From Synergistaceae bacterium (lineage in GTDB: Bacteria; Synergistota; Synergistia; Synergistales; Aminobacteriaceae), in NCBI GenBank assembly GCA_031270755.1, contig JAISWV010000378.1:1-5459 (forward strand): DNA of 5,459 bases, written 5' to 3'. Below are positions 1-5,459 of this stretch, piece by piece. Position 1 is the stretch's first letter; each line of letters opens with the position of its first letter. The translations under genes were made by a program, and so were the position numbers. The notes under the pieces are model-generated. The model saw only the letters and a list, made by a program, of their open reading frames with translations, was not told where the DNA came from and made no database searches.

Positions 1-652
1 CGGCGATCTGTCCGGCGGGCTCGTTGCGGTTCGACTTCTCGATCGTCTCGGCCAGGCGCGTGATGCTCAGGTCATGCGCTTTTAGAGAAAGGGGGTCCAC
101 CTCCACGTGAATCTGGCGGTCGAGGCCGCCGATGACCTCGGCCGTGGCCATGCCGAAGATCTGGGTCAGGCGCTTGGCGATTTGTTCTTCTGTAATGTCC
201 CGCACTTGAGAGGTGGGAAGGTCGGAGATGACCACCATCGTCATAAACGCCCGGGCGTTGATGTCGAACTTGACGATGGAGGGGTCCTTCGCCCCGTCGG
301 GAAGGGTCAAGGCGCGCACCTGAGTGGCGATGTCCATAGCCGCCTGGGTGTTGTCCACGTCGTTTTCCAGTTCGATGACTACGCTGCCCATGCCGTCCCG
401 GGCGAACCCGCGAATGGTCTTTATGCCCTCCACCCGGGCGACGGCGTCCTCAAAGGGTTTCACCAAAGTGGATTCCGTCTCGGCCGGCCCGGCGCCCTCG
501 TACTGCGCACGCACCATGACCACGGGAATGTCCATCTTGGGCAGAAACGCCACGCCCATGTTCAAATAAGAATACGATCCCAAAAGAATCAATATAAGAG
601 TGATGACGGTCGTCAAAACCGGCCGCCGGACGGAACTGCGTATCAGCCACAT
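1..652 (-). CDS. RND-family (HAE-1/AcrB-like) efflux pump, N-terminal 217 residues, cut by the window edge
   Basis: This is the inner-membrane pump of a tripartite efflux system, which uses the proton gradient to expel hydrophobic or amphiphilic compounds. The frame was read from the minus strand. A short cytoplasmic start with the RRPV motif typical of AcrB-type pumps (residues 9-12) leads into a first membrane helix at about 12-32. The conserved stretch GVAFLPKMDIP follows (about 33-43), then the start of the periplasmic porter domain with YPGA-like YEGAGPAE (about 51-58). Residues up to 217, including NEPAGQIA near the left edge, match the porter-domain pattern of the family. The ATG lies 2 bp after the stop of the adaptor gene, so the two are surely cotranscribed and probably translationally coupled; no strong separate ribosome site is seen. 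Full-length members have about 1000-1050 residues, so most of the gene lies outside. The substrate cannot be told from this part. Confidence 0.93.
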   Translation of the reverse strand, partial: MWLIRSSVRRPVLTTVITLILILLGSYSYLNMGVAFLPKMDIPVVMVRAQYEGAGPAETESTLVKPFEDAVARVEGIKTIRGFARDGMGSVVIELENDVDNTQAAMDIATQVRALTLPDGAKDPSIVKFDINARAFMTMVVISDLPTSQVRDITEEQIAKRLTQIFGMATAEVIGGLDRQIHVEVDPLSLKAHDLSITRLAETIEKSNRNEPAGQIA

Positions 653-654
653 GG

Positions 655-1782
655 TCAGATCTGCCGAGATTTGTTAGGATCTCGACCCTGAGAGTCTTTA
701 GCCTGGTCTTGTATCCAGATCCTCGCTCCGTCGTACATGCGGTCGGCCCCCTTGAGGACGACGCTTTCGCCCTTTGTCAGGCCGGCCATGATGTGGGTCT
801 GTCCTTCGTCGTTGGTGCGTCCCTTCTGGACAATGCGCTCCACGGCAACGTCACCGGAGCAGACGTAGACCTTCGCGATACCCTCCACCTCCCGGACGCT
901 TTCGTAAGGCACCACCACGACGCTGTCGCTGTGCTCGATGCGGATCTCGGTCTCCACGGATGCGCCCACATGGAGCTGAGAGCTTTCACCGCTCCGGCTT
1001 TCCACGCCGAGCACCACGTTGTAAAGGCCCGTGACCGCGTTGGCCATGGGGTCCACGCGCTTGACGGCGGCAGATTCCCACTCGCCGGAGGGGGTCAGAT
1101 AACGGGCTTGCTCTCCGTTTTTTACCATCGAGATATAGCGGGGAGAAAGGTCGATAACGACCTCGAAGCGCTTGGGGTCGCCGATGACGAAAAGAGGTTT
1201 CCCCGCGTTGGCCAGAAGTCCGATTTCCGCGTCGCGCTGCATGACGACGCCGTCGATGGGCGAGACCACTTTATGGCGGGTCAGCTCGGTCCGAAGCTGC
1301 TGCAGGGACGCGCCCGCCTCTTTGTACTGGGAAAAGACGCTCTCCACCTCCTGTTTGCTGGAGCCCCCCGCCTTCTGAAGTTCCTGCGTGCGGGAGTATC
1401 TCGAGGACAGTTCGTTGTAGCGCGCCTGAGCGGCCTGGACTTTTTCGGCGGCTCTCCGGGAGTCCAGGGCCGCCAGTACCTGGCCTTTCACCACCGTATC
1501 GCCCACTTCCGCCGAAAGCGAGGTCACGTACTCCGCCTGCGAGGCGTAGACCTCGGACAGCCCGGAGGTTCGCACCGTGCCGTAAAGGGGCAGCCAGTAC
1601 TCCCACGGGCTTTGAGCGACACTCCAACTGGTGACCGGCATACCGTTGCGCTCACGAATCGTGGAAATGCTGACGGCCTCGGATGGAGTCGGGCGGTTGA
1701 GCATCCGCCATCCCATCAGGCCAAAAGCCCCTGTCAGCAACGTGACGATAACGATCTTCGCCGCATTCGATCTTCTTTTCAT
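655..1782 (-). CDS. Efflux RND transporter periplasmic adaptor (HlyD/AcrA-type membrane-fusion protein)
   Basis: The protein links the inner-membrane RND pump to an outer-membrane channel. Counted from the chosen ATG (375 residues) it has a basic N-terminus (MKRRSN) and one hydrophobic anchor at about 9-25, with no lipobox. The first half of the lipoyl-like domain, ending around SAEVGDTVVKGQVLAALD, lies at about 89-107. A charged, Gln/Ala-rich coiled-coil hairpin follows at about 109-170, then the second lipoyl half starting VVSPIDGVVM (172-181). The beta-barrel spans about 203-287, and the C-terminal membrane-proximal domain includes GLTKGESVVLKGAD (334-347). An in-frame GTG three codons upstream (at 1791) touches the AAGGGA ribosome site (1793-1798), while the ATG at 1782 has 10 nt of spacing, so I prefer the ATG. 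The stop is followed 2 bp later by the RND pump start. Family assignment is firm; the transported compound is unknown. Confidence 0.93.
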   Translation of the reverse strand: MKRRSNAAKIVIVTLLTGAFGLMGWRMLNRPTPSEAVSISTIRERNGMPVTSWSVAQSPWEYWLPLYGTVRTSGLSEVYASQAEYVTSLSAEVGDTVVKGQVLAALDSRRAAEKVQAAQARYNELSSRYSRTQELQKAGGSSKQEVESVFSQYKEAGASLQQLRTELTRHKVVSPIDGVVMQRDAEIGLLANAGKPLFVIGDPKRFEVVIDLSPRYISMVKNGEQARYLTPSGEWESAAVKRVDPMANAVTGLYNVVLGVESRSGESSQLHVGASVETEIRIEHSDSVVVVPYESVREVEGIAKVYVCSGDVAVERIVQKGRTNDEGQTHIMAGLTKGESVVLKGADRMYDGARIWIQDQAKDSQGRDPNKSRQI

Positions 1783-1851
1783 CGGTGTCACATCCCTTAT
1801 AGCGGGAGAGCCGGCAAACGAAAGCAGACGGAAACCCTCCCAATAAAATCG

Positions 1852-1880
1852 ATAACAACTCTTCGCTTCGATAAAATCAA
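1852..1880 (-). promoter_or_regulatory. Candidate sigma-70 promoter for the adaptor/RND operon
   Basis: Reading the minus strand, TTGATT (1875-1880) and TGTTAT (1852-1857) are separated by 17 bp, each matching the consensus at four of six positions. The site lies in an AT-rich spacer about 70 bp before the adaptor ATG. An 8-bp direct repeat GATTTTAT (1871-1878 and 1843-1850) flanks it, and the expected leader carries GGGAG (1837-1841) and CTCCC (1804-1808), which could pair. Other weak -10-like hexamers occur in the same spacer, such as TGCTATAGA (extended -10 form) near 1920-1930, so the choice is uncertain. Confidence 0.3.
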
Positions 1881-2001
1881 ATTAAAATGTTTGCATTGTA
1901 CTCGTATTTTGTAAAAATTCTATAGCAGTTTCATAGAAATTCGACGTTGAAGTACAGAAGTATAGTCGTTCAATTTCAAATTCAAAAAACGTTTAAGGCA
2001 G

Positions 2002-2012
2002 TCACCTCCTTT
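2002..2012 (-). other. Orphan full-length Shine-Dalgarno sequence with no gene behind it
   Basis: The minus strand reads AAAGGAGGTGA, an 11-nt complement to the typical bacterial 16S rRNA tail. It sits 10 bp after the dehydrogenase stop. No start codon at normal spacing opens a frame: GTG inside the motif gives only seven codons before TGA, and the next usable TTG, opening a 21-codon frame, is about 19 nt away. It may be the remnant ribosome site of a lost downstream gene or a site acting on the transcript itself. The sequence match is seen directly; any role is inference. Confidence 0.5.
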
Positions 2013-2021
2013 AATTTTCCT

Positions 2022-2984
2022 CTAATTTTGCCGCGAGAGCGGTTCTTCTCCGCGGCTCAAACGACCGACGTTGTCTCGAATGAAGTCGAAAATTCCCTTC
2101 GCGGATTCGTCCGTGTTGCCTCCGATATGGGGGGTCAGCGTGACGGAAGGATGACTCAGCAGGGGATTTCCGGGGTGCGGAGGCTCGTCCTTCAGAACGT
2201 CCAACCCTGCCCCGGCCAGACGGCTTTCATCCAGAGCCCGAAGCAGGGCGGACTCGTCCACAAGCGCGCCTCGCGCGACGTTGACGAAAAAAGCATCCTT
2301 GTCCATCGCGCGGAAAAACGACTCGTCGAAAATCCCGCGCGTCTCGTCGTTGAGGGAAAGCGCCGCGACGACGAAACGGCAGCCCGGTACTGCCTCGCGC
2401 AATCGATTCAAGGGGAAGAACTCCTTCACTCCCATCTTTTCCAGGCCATCGGGGGATACGGGACTGCGGTTGACACCTCGAAGCGTCATTCCCATGACGG
2501 CCAGGCGCTCCGCTATCGTGCGCCCCAGGTTCCCCAACCCCACGACACAGGCCGTTTTCCTCCAAAGCGAGATCCCACGCGGCGAAAACATCTTTCCCGT
2601 GCGCGCGTTTTCGCTGGCGAAAGCGTATTTCCGACCCAAAAGCAACATGTGCAGCAGAGCTATCTCGGTGACGCCCTCGGCGTTTCCCGTTCCCCGGGAG
2701 GGGGTGTTGCACACGACGATACCCAGCTCCCGGCACGCGTCCATGTCGATCCCCTCGAGTCCCGTCCCCCACTGTTGCTGCAATTTCAACCCGGGCGCCA
2801 TGCTCAGGAGTTCTTTGCCTACCGGAGCGCCGGGGCGGGTGACCAAAACCTCGGCGTCGGCGATCTTTTTCTCGATTGTCGTTTCGTCGGCCGTGTCCAC
2901 ATGGTGTTCCGGCATCCACCCAAGGAATGTATCGTGTATTCTGACAAATTCCTTGCTGTAAAAAAGAACTTTCATGACTTTCAT
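2022..2984 (-). CDS. D-isomer-specific 2-hydroxyacid dehydrogenase, NAD(P)-binding
   Basis: A cytoplasmic oxidoreductase interconverting a D-2-hydroxyacid and its 2-keto acid. The 320-residue length is normal for the single-unit family. The N-terminal substrate domain includes GTGLEGID (73-80), corresponding to the family's usual GVGVDNID-like loop. The Rossmann domain starts with GLGNLG (149-154). The catalytic triad is recognisable: Arg238 in NVARGALVDE, Glu267 in DEPP, and His286 in PHIGG. The end of the second beta strand reads VNRSP (171-175), with Arg and Ser where NAD-specific enzymes usually have Asp, which suggests NADP preference. There is no C-terminal ACT domain, so it is not a complete SerA-type phosphoglycerate dehydrogenase; glyoxylate/hydroxypyruvate reductase or another 2-keto acid reductase is more likely. 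The first of two nearby ATGs is chosen because AGAGGAG (2994-3000) lies 9 nt before it. It appears to be a single-gene unit with its own promoter region. Confidence 0.93.
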   Translation of the reverse strand: MKVMKVLFYSKEFVRIHDTFLGWMPEHHVDTADETTIEKKIADAEVLVTRPGAPVGKELLSMAPGLKLQQQWGTGLEGIDMDACRELGIVVCNTPSRGTGNAEGVTEIALLHMLLLGRKYAFASENARTGKMFSPRGISLWRKTACVVGLGNLGRTIAERLAVMGMTLRGVNRSPVSPDGLEKMGVKEFFPLNRLREAVPGCRFVVAALSLNDETRGIFDESFFRAMDKDAFFVNVARGALVDESALLRALDESRLAGAGLDVLKDEPPHPGNPLLSHPSVTLTPHIGGNTDESAKGIFDFIRDNVGRLSRGEEPLSRQN

Positions 2985-2993
2985 CGTTGCGTA

Positions 2994-3000
2994 CTCCTCT
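2994..3000 (-). promoter_or_regulatory. Ribosome binding site of the hydroxyacid dehydrogenase
   Basis: AGAGGAG on the minus strand, 9 nt before the ATG at 2984. The second in-frame ATG, at 2975, would be 18 nt away, so this site decides for the first. The leader just upstream (about 3000-3024) is almost purely purine and likely unstructured. Confidence 0.7.
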
Positions 3001-3024
3001 CGTTTTTTCGTCTTTCTTTTTGAG

Positions 3025-3048
3025 CGTTTGTTTATTGTAAAACAAACG
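3025..3048 (-). promoter_or_regulatory. Perfect inverted repeat, probable repressor operator over a -10 box
   Basis: CGTTTGTTT (3040-3048 on the minus strand) and AAACAAACG (3025-3033) are exact reverse complements, nine bases each, around the 6-nt centre TACAAT, itself a good -10 hexamer. Neither strand has a T-run after the repeat, which argues against a rho-independent terminator. A dyad centred on a -10 box is the classic arrangement for a dimeric repressor that blocks RNA polymerase. The regulator is not encoded in this window. Confidence 0.5.
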
Positions 3049-3063
3049 AGATCAAAAAAACAA
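3034..3063 (-). promoter_or_regulatory. Candidate sigma-70 promoter (proximal) of the dehydrogenase
   Basis: TTGTTT (3058-3063) and TACAAT (3034-3039) on the minus strand are 18 bp apart. Transcription would start near 3027, giving a leader of roughly 40 nt that carries the AGAGGAG ribosome site. The -10 box forms the centre of the inverted repeat at 3025-3048. Confidence 0.45.
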
Positions 3064-3081
3064 AACTGGTACGCTCCTGTT

Positions 3082-3111
3082 ATTGTATCTATGTTAGAGT
3101 AAAGTTCTAAA
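3082..3111 (-). promoter_or_regulatory. Second candidate promoter (distal) of the dehydrogenase
   Basis: TTTAGA (3106-3111) and TACAAT (3082-3087) on the minus strand are 18 bp apart, in the same AT-rich spacer. The -35 box overlaps a small inverted repeat, AAGTT-TAG-AACTT (3102-3114). The -35 match is poor, so it ranks below the proximal candidate. Confidence 0.25.
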
Positions 3112-3179
3112 CTTCGAGGGAAGAAAAGTTAAACAGAAGTTAAAATATGCGCCTTCAGGCTCGAACGCAAAGCGGGGAC

Positions 3180-4664
3180 CTACCGTTTCCAGGTTGCGGG
3201 GAAGAAGAGGAGCAGCACCGCGTAAAGCTCCAGCCGCCCGACCAGCATACAAAAGCTCAAGACCCACTTGACGCCGGCGGGAAGCCAGGCGTAGTTCTCC
3301 GCCGGCCCTAAAGCCCCGAGGCCGGGACCGGTGTTGCCCAGGCAGGTCAACACTCCGGAAAACGCCGTTAGAATGTCCAACCGGCCGTTTCCAAAGGCGG
3401 TTACCGCCAGACAGGCAACGCACAAAATCCACATGTAAAGTATGAAAAAGGCGGTAATCGAATTGAGATAGACCTGCGAAATCACTTTGCCGTTCACTTT
3501 CGTGCGCACAACAGCGCGAGGATGCAAAAAATTCCATATCTCCGCGCGAACGGTCCTCACCAACACCAGGATACGCACCATTTTCAGACCTCCGGCGGTG
3601 GAGCCCGCGCACCCTCCCACAAACAGCAAAAGCAGGATCAAACATTGGGCGAAAGAGGGCCATAAAGCGTAGTTCTCCGAGAAAAAGCCGGTGGTGGTCA
3701 CCAGGCTCGCCACCTGAAACGCCGCGGCCCGTACCGCGTTCCCCAAGTTCGCATGGAGCCCCCCGAGGACCAAAGCCGCCGTTGCCGAAACAGTGACGGC
3801 AAAGACAAAATAAAGGTAAAAACGGAATTCGTCGTCTCTCCATATTTTGTGCCAATTTTGCTGGTTTCCTCGGGAAAAAACCGTCAAGAAGAGGTAATGC
3901 AGCGTAAAATTGATTCCGCTGAGAAACATGAAGACCGTGACGACCCACTCGACGTAAGGGGATCGGTAATAAGCGATGGAGGCATTGCGGGGCGAAAAGC
4001 CCCCGGTGGAGATGGTGGTAAAGGAGTGGGTGAGCGCGTCGAAGAAGCTCATGCTCCCGAACATCAAGAACGCCGTCTCCATCGCCGTCAACAAAACGTA
4101 GATCCCCCACAAAAGCAGGGCTGTTTGCTGCATACGCGGGGTCAGCTTTTCCGGAGTGGGGCCGGGGGCCTCGATTTTGTAGAGTTCCAACCCCCCAATC
4201 CCCAGAAAGGGCAAAATGGCCAGGCTCAGAACGATAATCCCCATGCCGCCCAACCACTGGGTCATACCGCGCCAAAACAGAAGGCTCCGCGGCGCTCCTT
4301 CGATGTTGGTCATGACCGAGGCGCCCGTGGTGGTGAATCCGGACATCGTCTCGAAAAACGCGTCCGTATAAGTGTGAAGGACGTCGGTGAACACGTAAGG
4401 CAGGGCTCCCACCGCCGTAGCCATCACCCAAGACAGCCCCACCACGGCCAGGGCCTCTCGAATGCCCAGTTCTTCGTAATCCACGCTCCCTTTGCCCAAC
4501 CGAAAGAGCGCGAAGCTGAACCCCACCCCACAGGCCAGCGACAGAGCGAAAGCCTGAAGATCGTCAGTTCGGTCGATGACGGCCCAAATCATGGGAAAGG
4601 CCATCGAAAACGAAACGATCAAGGAAACCAGGGAAAGCACCCGAGCCACAAGCCTGCACCTCAA
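3180..4664 (-). CDS. trkH: TrkH-type potassium uptake channel subunit
   Basis: An inner-membrane K+ transporter subunit of the Trk/Ktr/HKT superfamily, which normally works with a cytoplasmic TrkA ring. At 494 residues it has the usual TrkH length. The four pore-loop repeats are visible with their filter glycines: TTTGAS (111-116), ISTGGF (218-223), VTTTGF (322-327) and LGNTGPGLG (442-450). The conserved GSTAGGLK segment (354-361) and the family-typical C-terminus GRLELYAVLLLFFPATWKR (476-494) are intact. Many hydrophobic helices surround these loops. The start is TTG: AAAGGAG (4674-4680) sits 9 nt before it, and the next in-frame start (GTG, codon 6) lacks a ribosome site. No trkA is present in the window, so the gating partner must be elsewhere. 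The gene has its own strong promoter just upstream and seems to form its own unit; no clear terminator follows its stop. Confidence 0.95.
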   Translation of the reverse strand: MRCRLVARVLSLVSLIVSFSMAFPMIWAVIDRTDDLQAFALSLACGVGFSFALFRLGKGSVDYEELGIREALAVVGLSWVMATAVGALPYVFTDVLHTYTDAFFETMSGFTTTGASVMTNIEGAPRSLLFWRGMTQWLGGMGIIVLSLAILPFLGIGGLELYKIEAPGPTPEKLTPRMQQTALLLWGIYVLLTAMETAFLMFGSMSFFDALTHSFTTISTGGFSPRNASIAYYRSPYVEWVVTVFMFLSGINFTLHYLFLTVFSRGNQQNWHKIWRDDEFRFYLYFVFAVTVSATAALVLGGLHANLGNAVRAAAFQVASLVTTTGFFSENYALWPSFAQCLILLLLFVGGCAGSTAGGLKMVRILVLVRTVRAEIWNFLHPRAVVRTKVNGKVISQVYLNSITAFFILYMWILCVACLAVTAFGNGRLDILTAFSGVLTCLGNTGPGLGALGPAENYAWLPAGVKWVLSFCMLVGRLELYAVLLLFFPATWKR

Positions 4665-4673
4665 AATACTAAA

Positions 4674-4680
4674 CTCCTTT
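4674..4680 (-). promoter_or_regulatory. Ribosome binding site that sets the TTG start of trkH
   Basis: AAAGGAG on the minus strand lies 9 nt before TTG at 4664. No ATG exists in frame near the family-expected N-terminus, so this site is the main evidence for the TTG start. Confidence 0.65.
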
Positions 4681-4692
4681 GTTTACATTCAA

Positions 4693-4720
4693 ATTATATA
4701 GAGAGTCCGCAAGTTTTTAA
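4693..4720 (-). promoter_or_regulatory. Sigma-70-type promoter of trkH
   Basis: A perfect -10 box TATAAT (4693-4698) lies 16 bp from TTAAAA (4715-4720, four of six -35 positions) on the minus strand. Transcription would start near 4686, leaving a leader of about 20 nt with the ribosome site in it, too short for a riboswitch. It falls in the 94-bp spacer after the LysE-family gene, so trkH can be expressed independently of it. Confidence 0.6.
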
Positions 4721-4758
4721 GATCGTTCATCCTTCCGCGCGAACGCAGAATATGCTTG

Positions 4759-5379
4759 TCAAAACAGCGAAACTACCGAGCTGGCCAAGATCAGGCCCAT
4801 TGCGCCGTTGATGATTCTGTGAACGCGGGGAGACCGGATGAAGCGGCCGGAAAACACGCCTCCGAGACACCAGACGGCAAGGCAGAGGAGACACGCCGCC
4901 GCAAACGTCCCGGAGTAGAAGGCCAGCTTCGCCGGCGGCAAATCCGTCCCGATGTACGTGGCGCTGCCTGTCATCGCCAGAATCCACGCTTTGGGGTTCA
5001 CCCACTGGAACACAATTCCGTTCCAAAAAGTGGGGCGCTTTCCCTTTGGGGAATTCCCTGTTTTTTCGCTTTCTTGCCCGTCTTTTTTCGAGGGCAGGGG
5101 CGCTGCGGCGATTTTCCACGAGAGGTACAGAATATAAGCCGCCCCCGCGTATCGAAGATAGAGGTAAGCCTGCGGGAAAGCCTCGAAAAAACTTCCAAGC
5201 CCCCAGGCCACGGCGACGATCATCAACGGCAGCCCCGTGGTGACTCCCAAAATGTAGGGCACGGTGGGGAAGAACCCGTAGTTGAGCCCGGAGGCAAACA
5301 CGACGGTATTGTTGAGGCCCGGCGTCGAGGCCATTCCAAAAGAGAACGCGATCACGCTCCACATAAACTCGAAAGTCAA
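4759..5379 (-). CDS. LysE/RhtB-family exporter (amino acid or related metabolite efflux)
   Basis: A small inner-membrane exporter; known relatives expel lysine, threonine, homoserine or cysteine. The 206-residue length fits the family. Visible marks are an N-terminal helix leading to TPGLNN (19-24, the family's TPGPNN signature with Leu in place of the second Pro), LRYAGAAYILYLSWK (75-89), a charged cytoplasmic loop at about 95-116, QWVNPKAWI (125-133), and further hydrophobic helices at about 151-175 and 187-204. The chosen start is TTG, with AAGGAGG (5389-5395) 9 nt upstream; it places the signature at the usual distance from the N-terminus, whereas the next in-frame ATG (codon 6) is too far from the ribosome site. 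An out-of-frame ATG lies close to the same site. The start overlaps the TGA of a possible upstream gene. The substrate cannot be told. No convincing terminator follows the stop. Confidence 0.9.
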   Translation of the reverse strand: MTFEFMWSVIAFSFGMASTPGLNNTVVFASGLNYGFFPTVPYILGVTTGLPLMIVAVAWGLGSFFEAFPQAYLYLRYAGAAYILYLSWKIAAAPLPSKKDGQESEKTGNSPKGKRPTFWNGIVFQWVNPKAWILAMTGSATYIGTDLPPAKLAFYSGTFAAACLLCLAVWCLGGVFSGRFIRSPRVHRIINGAMGLILASSVVSLF

Positions 5380-5459
5380 AACACATTGCCTCCTTCGATG
5401 CCTTCGAAAACCTGTAACCGTTCAAACCCTACTTCGAGGAAGACGAAGCTGATGGAGTA
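5376..5459 (-). CDS. Possible 3' end of an unknown upstream gene, cut by the window edge
   Basis: On the minus strand one frame is open from the edge for 27 codons and ends in TGA (5376-5378), which overlaps the TTG start of the LysE-family gene as TTGA. The first eight codons all end in C, as expected for a real gene here; the other two minus frames hit stops at once. The C-terminal residues (ending VFEGIEGGNVF) are not recognisable. An open run this short could be chance. If real, it would make the exporter the second gene of a translationally coupled operon, which agrees with the lack of a clear promoter in this stretch. Confidence 0.35.
   Translation of the reverse strand, partial: YSISFVFLEVGFERLQVFEGIEGGNVF
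5389..5395 (-). promoter_or_regulatory. Ribosome binding site that sets the TTG start of the LysE-family gene
   Basis: AAGGAGG on the minus strand, 9 nt before TTG at 5379. The motif lies inside the last codons of the possible upstream frame and is part of a 7-bp direct repeat, TCGAAGG (5401-5407 and 5392-5398). Confidence 0.65.

Noticed and set aside
709..1914. A 401-codon open frame on the plus strand, opposite the adaptor gene
   Set aside because: It is the antisense of a clear HlyD/AcrA-type gene, is rich in His/Arg/Gly with no recognisable domain, and runs into the AT-rich promoter spacer; open antisense frames are common in GC-rich genes.
1949..1962. Direct repeat GAAGTA-CA-GAAGTA in the spacer before the adaptor gene
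   Set aside because: Only two copies of six bases; likely chance in AT-rich sequence.
1947..3023. A 358-codon open frame on the plus strand, opposite the dehydrogenase
   Set aside because: Same reason: it mirrors a gene with all catalytic residues in place, and its product is low in hydrophobic core residues and unrecognisable.
3141..3170. Possible rho-independent terminator after trkH (GCC-TGAA-GGC with outer TGCG/CGCA, then TATTTTA)
   Set aside because: The stem is short and interrupted by a 6-nt bulge, and the T-run is broken; not enough for a terminator call.
3094..4431. A long minus-strand open frame in a different frame from trkH, and a plus-strand frame at 3753-4811
   Set aside because: Both overlap trkH, which has all four pore loops intact; their products are Arg/Gly/His-rich and lack domains.
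4723..4750. Possible hairpin after the LysE-family stop (CGTTC / GAACG)
   Set aside because: Only five base pairs with a 12-nt loop and no T-run after it.
4727..5425. A 232-codon minus-strand frame overlapping the LysE-family gene
   Set aside because: It is a shifted frame of a gene whose own frame carries all family motifs without interruption, so no frameshift needs to be assumed.

Overview
All recognisable genes lie on the minus strand, so the window is read from right to left: a possible 3' end of an unknown gene, a LysE/RhtB-type exporter, a TrkH-type potassium channel, a D-2-hydroxyacid dehydrogenase, an efflux membrane-fusion protein, and the first 217 codons of an RND efflux pump that runs off the left edge. 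No RNA genes, mobile elements, CRISPR arrays or prophage genes were seen.

Organism. Coding sequence is GC-rich with many G/C third positions, while the spacers are AT-rich. The RND pump with its periplasmic adaptor indicates a cell with an outer membrane. Shine-Dalgarno sites are strong (AGGAG or AGGAGG, 9 nt from the start in three genes), and two genes appear to start with TTG. This would fit a GC-rich diderm anaerobe such as a member of the Synergistota, but that is a guess from style; no marker gene settles it.

Layout. (1) 5376-5459: an open frame from the right edge whose TGA overlaps the next start. (2) 4759-5379: LysE-family amino-acid or metabolite exporter. (3) 4665-4758: spacer with a good sigma-70 promoter for trkH. 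(4) 3180-4664: trkH. (5) 2985-3179: AT-rich spacer with two candidate promoters; one has a perfect 9+9 bp inverted repeat centred on its -10 box. (6) 2022-2984: NAD(P)-dependent D-2-hydroxyacid dehydrogenase, probably NADP-preferring. (7) 1783-2021: AT-rich spacer holding an 11-nt full-length Shine-Dalgarno match with no gene behind it, and a candidate promoter. (8) 655-1782 and 1-652: membrane-fusion protein and RND pump, 2 bp apart, a two-gene efflux operon.

How they fit together. Only the adaptor/pump pair is a clear functional unit (drug or metabolite efflux, needing an outer-membrane channel not seen here). LysE-type export, potassium uptake and the dehydrogenase look like separate transcription units that happen to be neighbours. 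I found no convincing evidence for a new multi-gene system; the points most worth a second look are the dyad operator before the dehydrogenase and the orphan Shine-Dalgarno.
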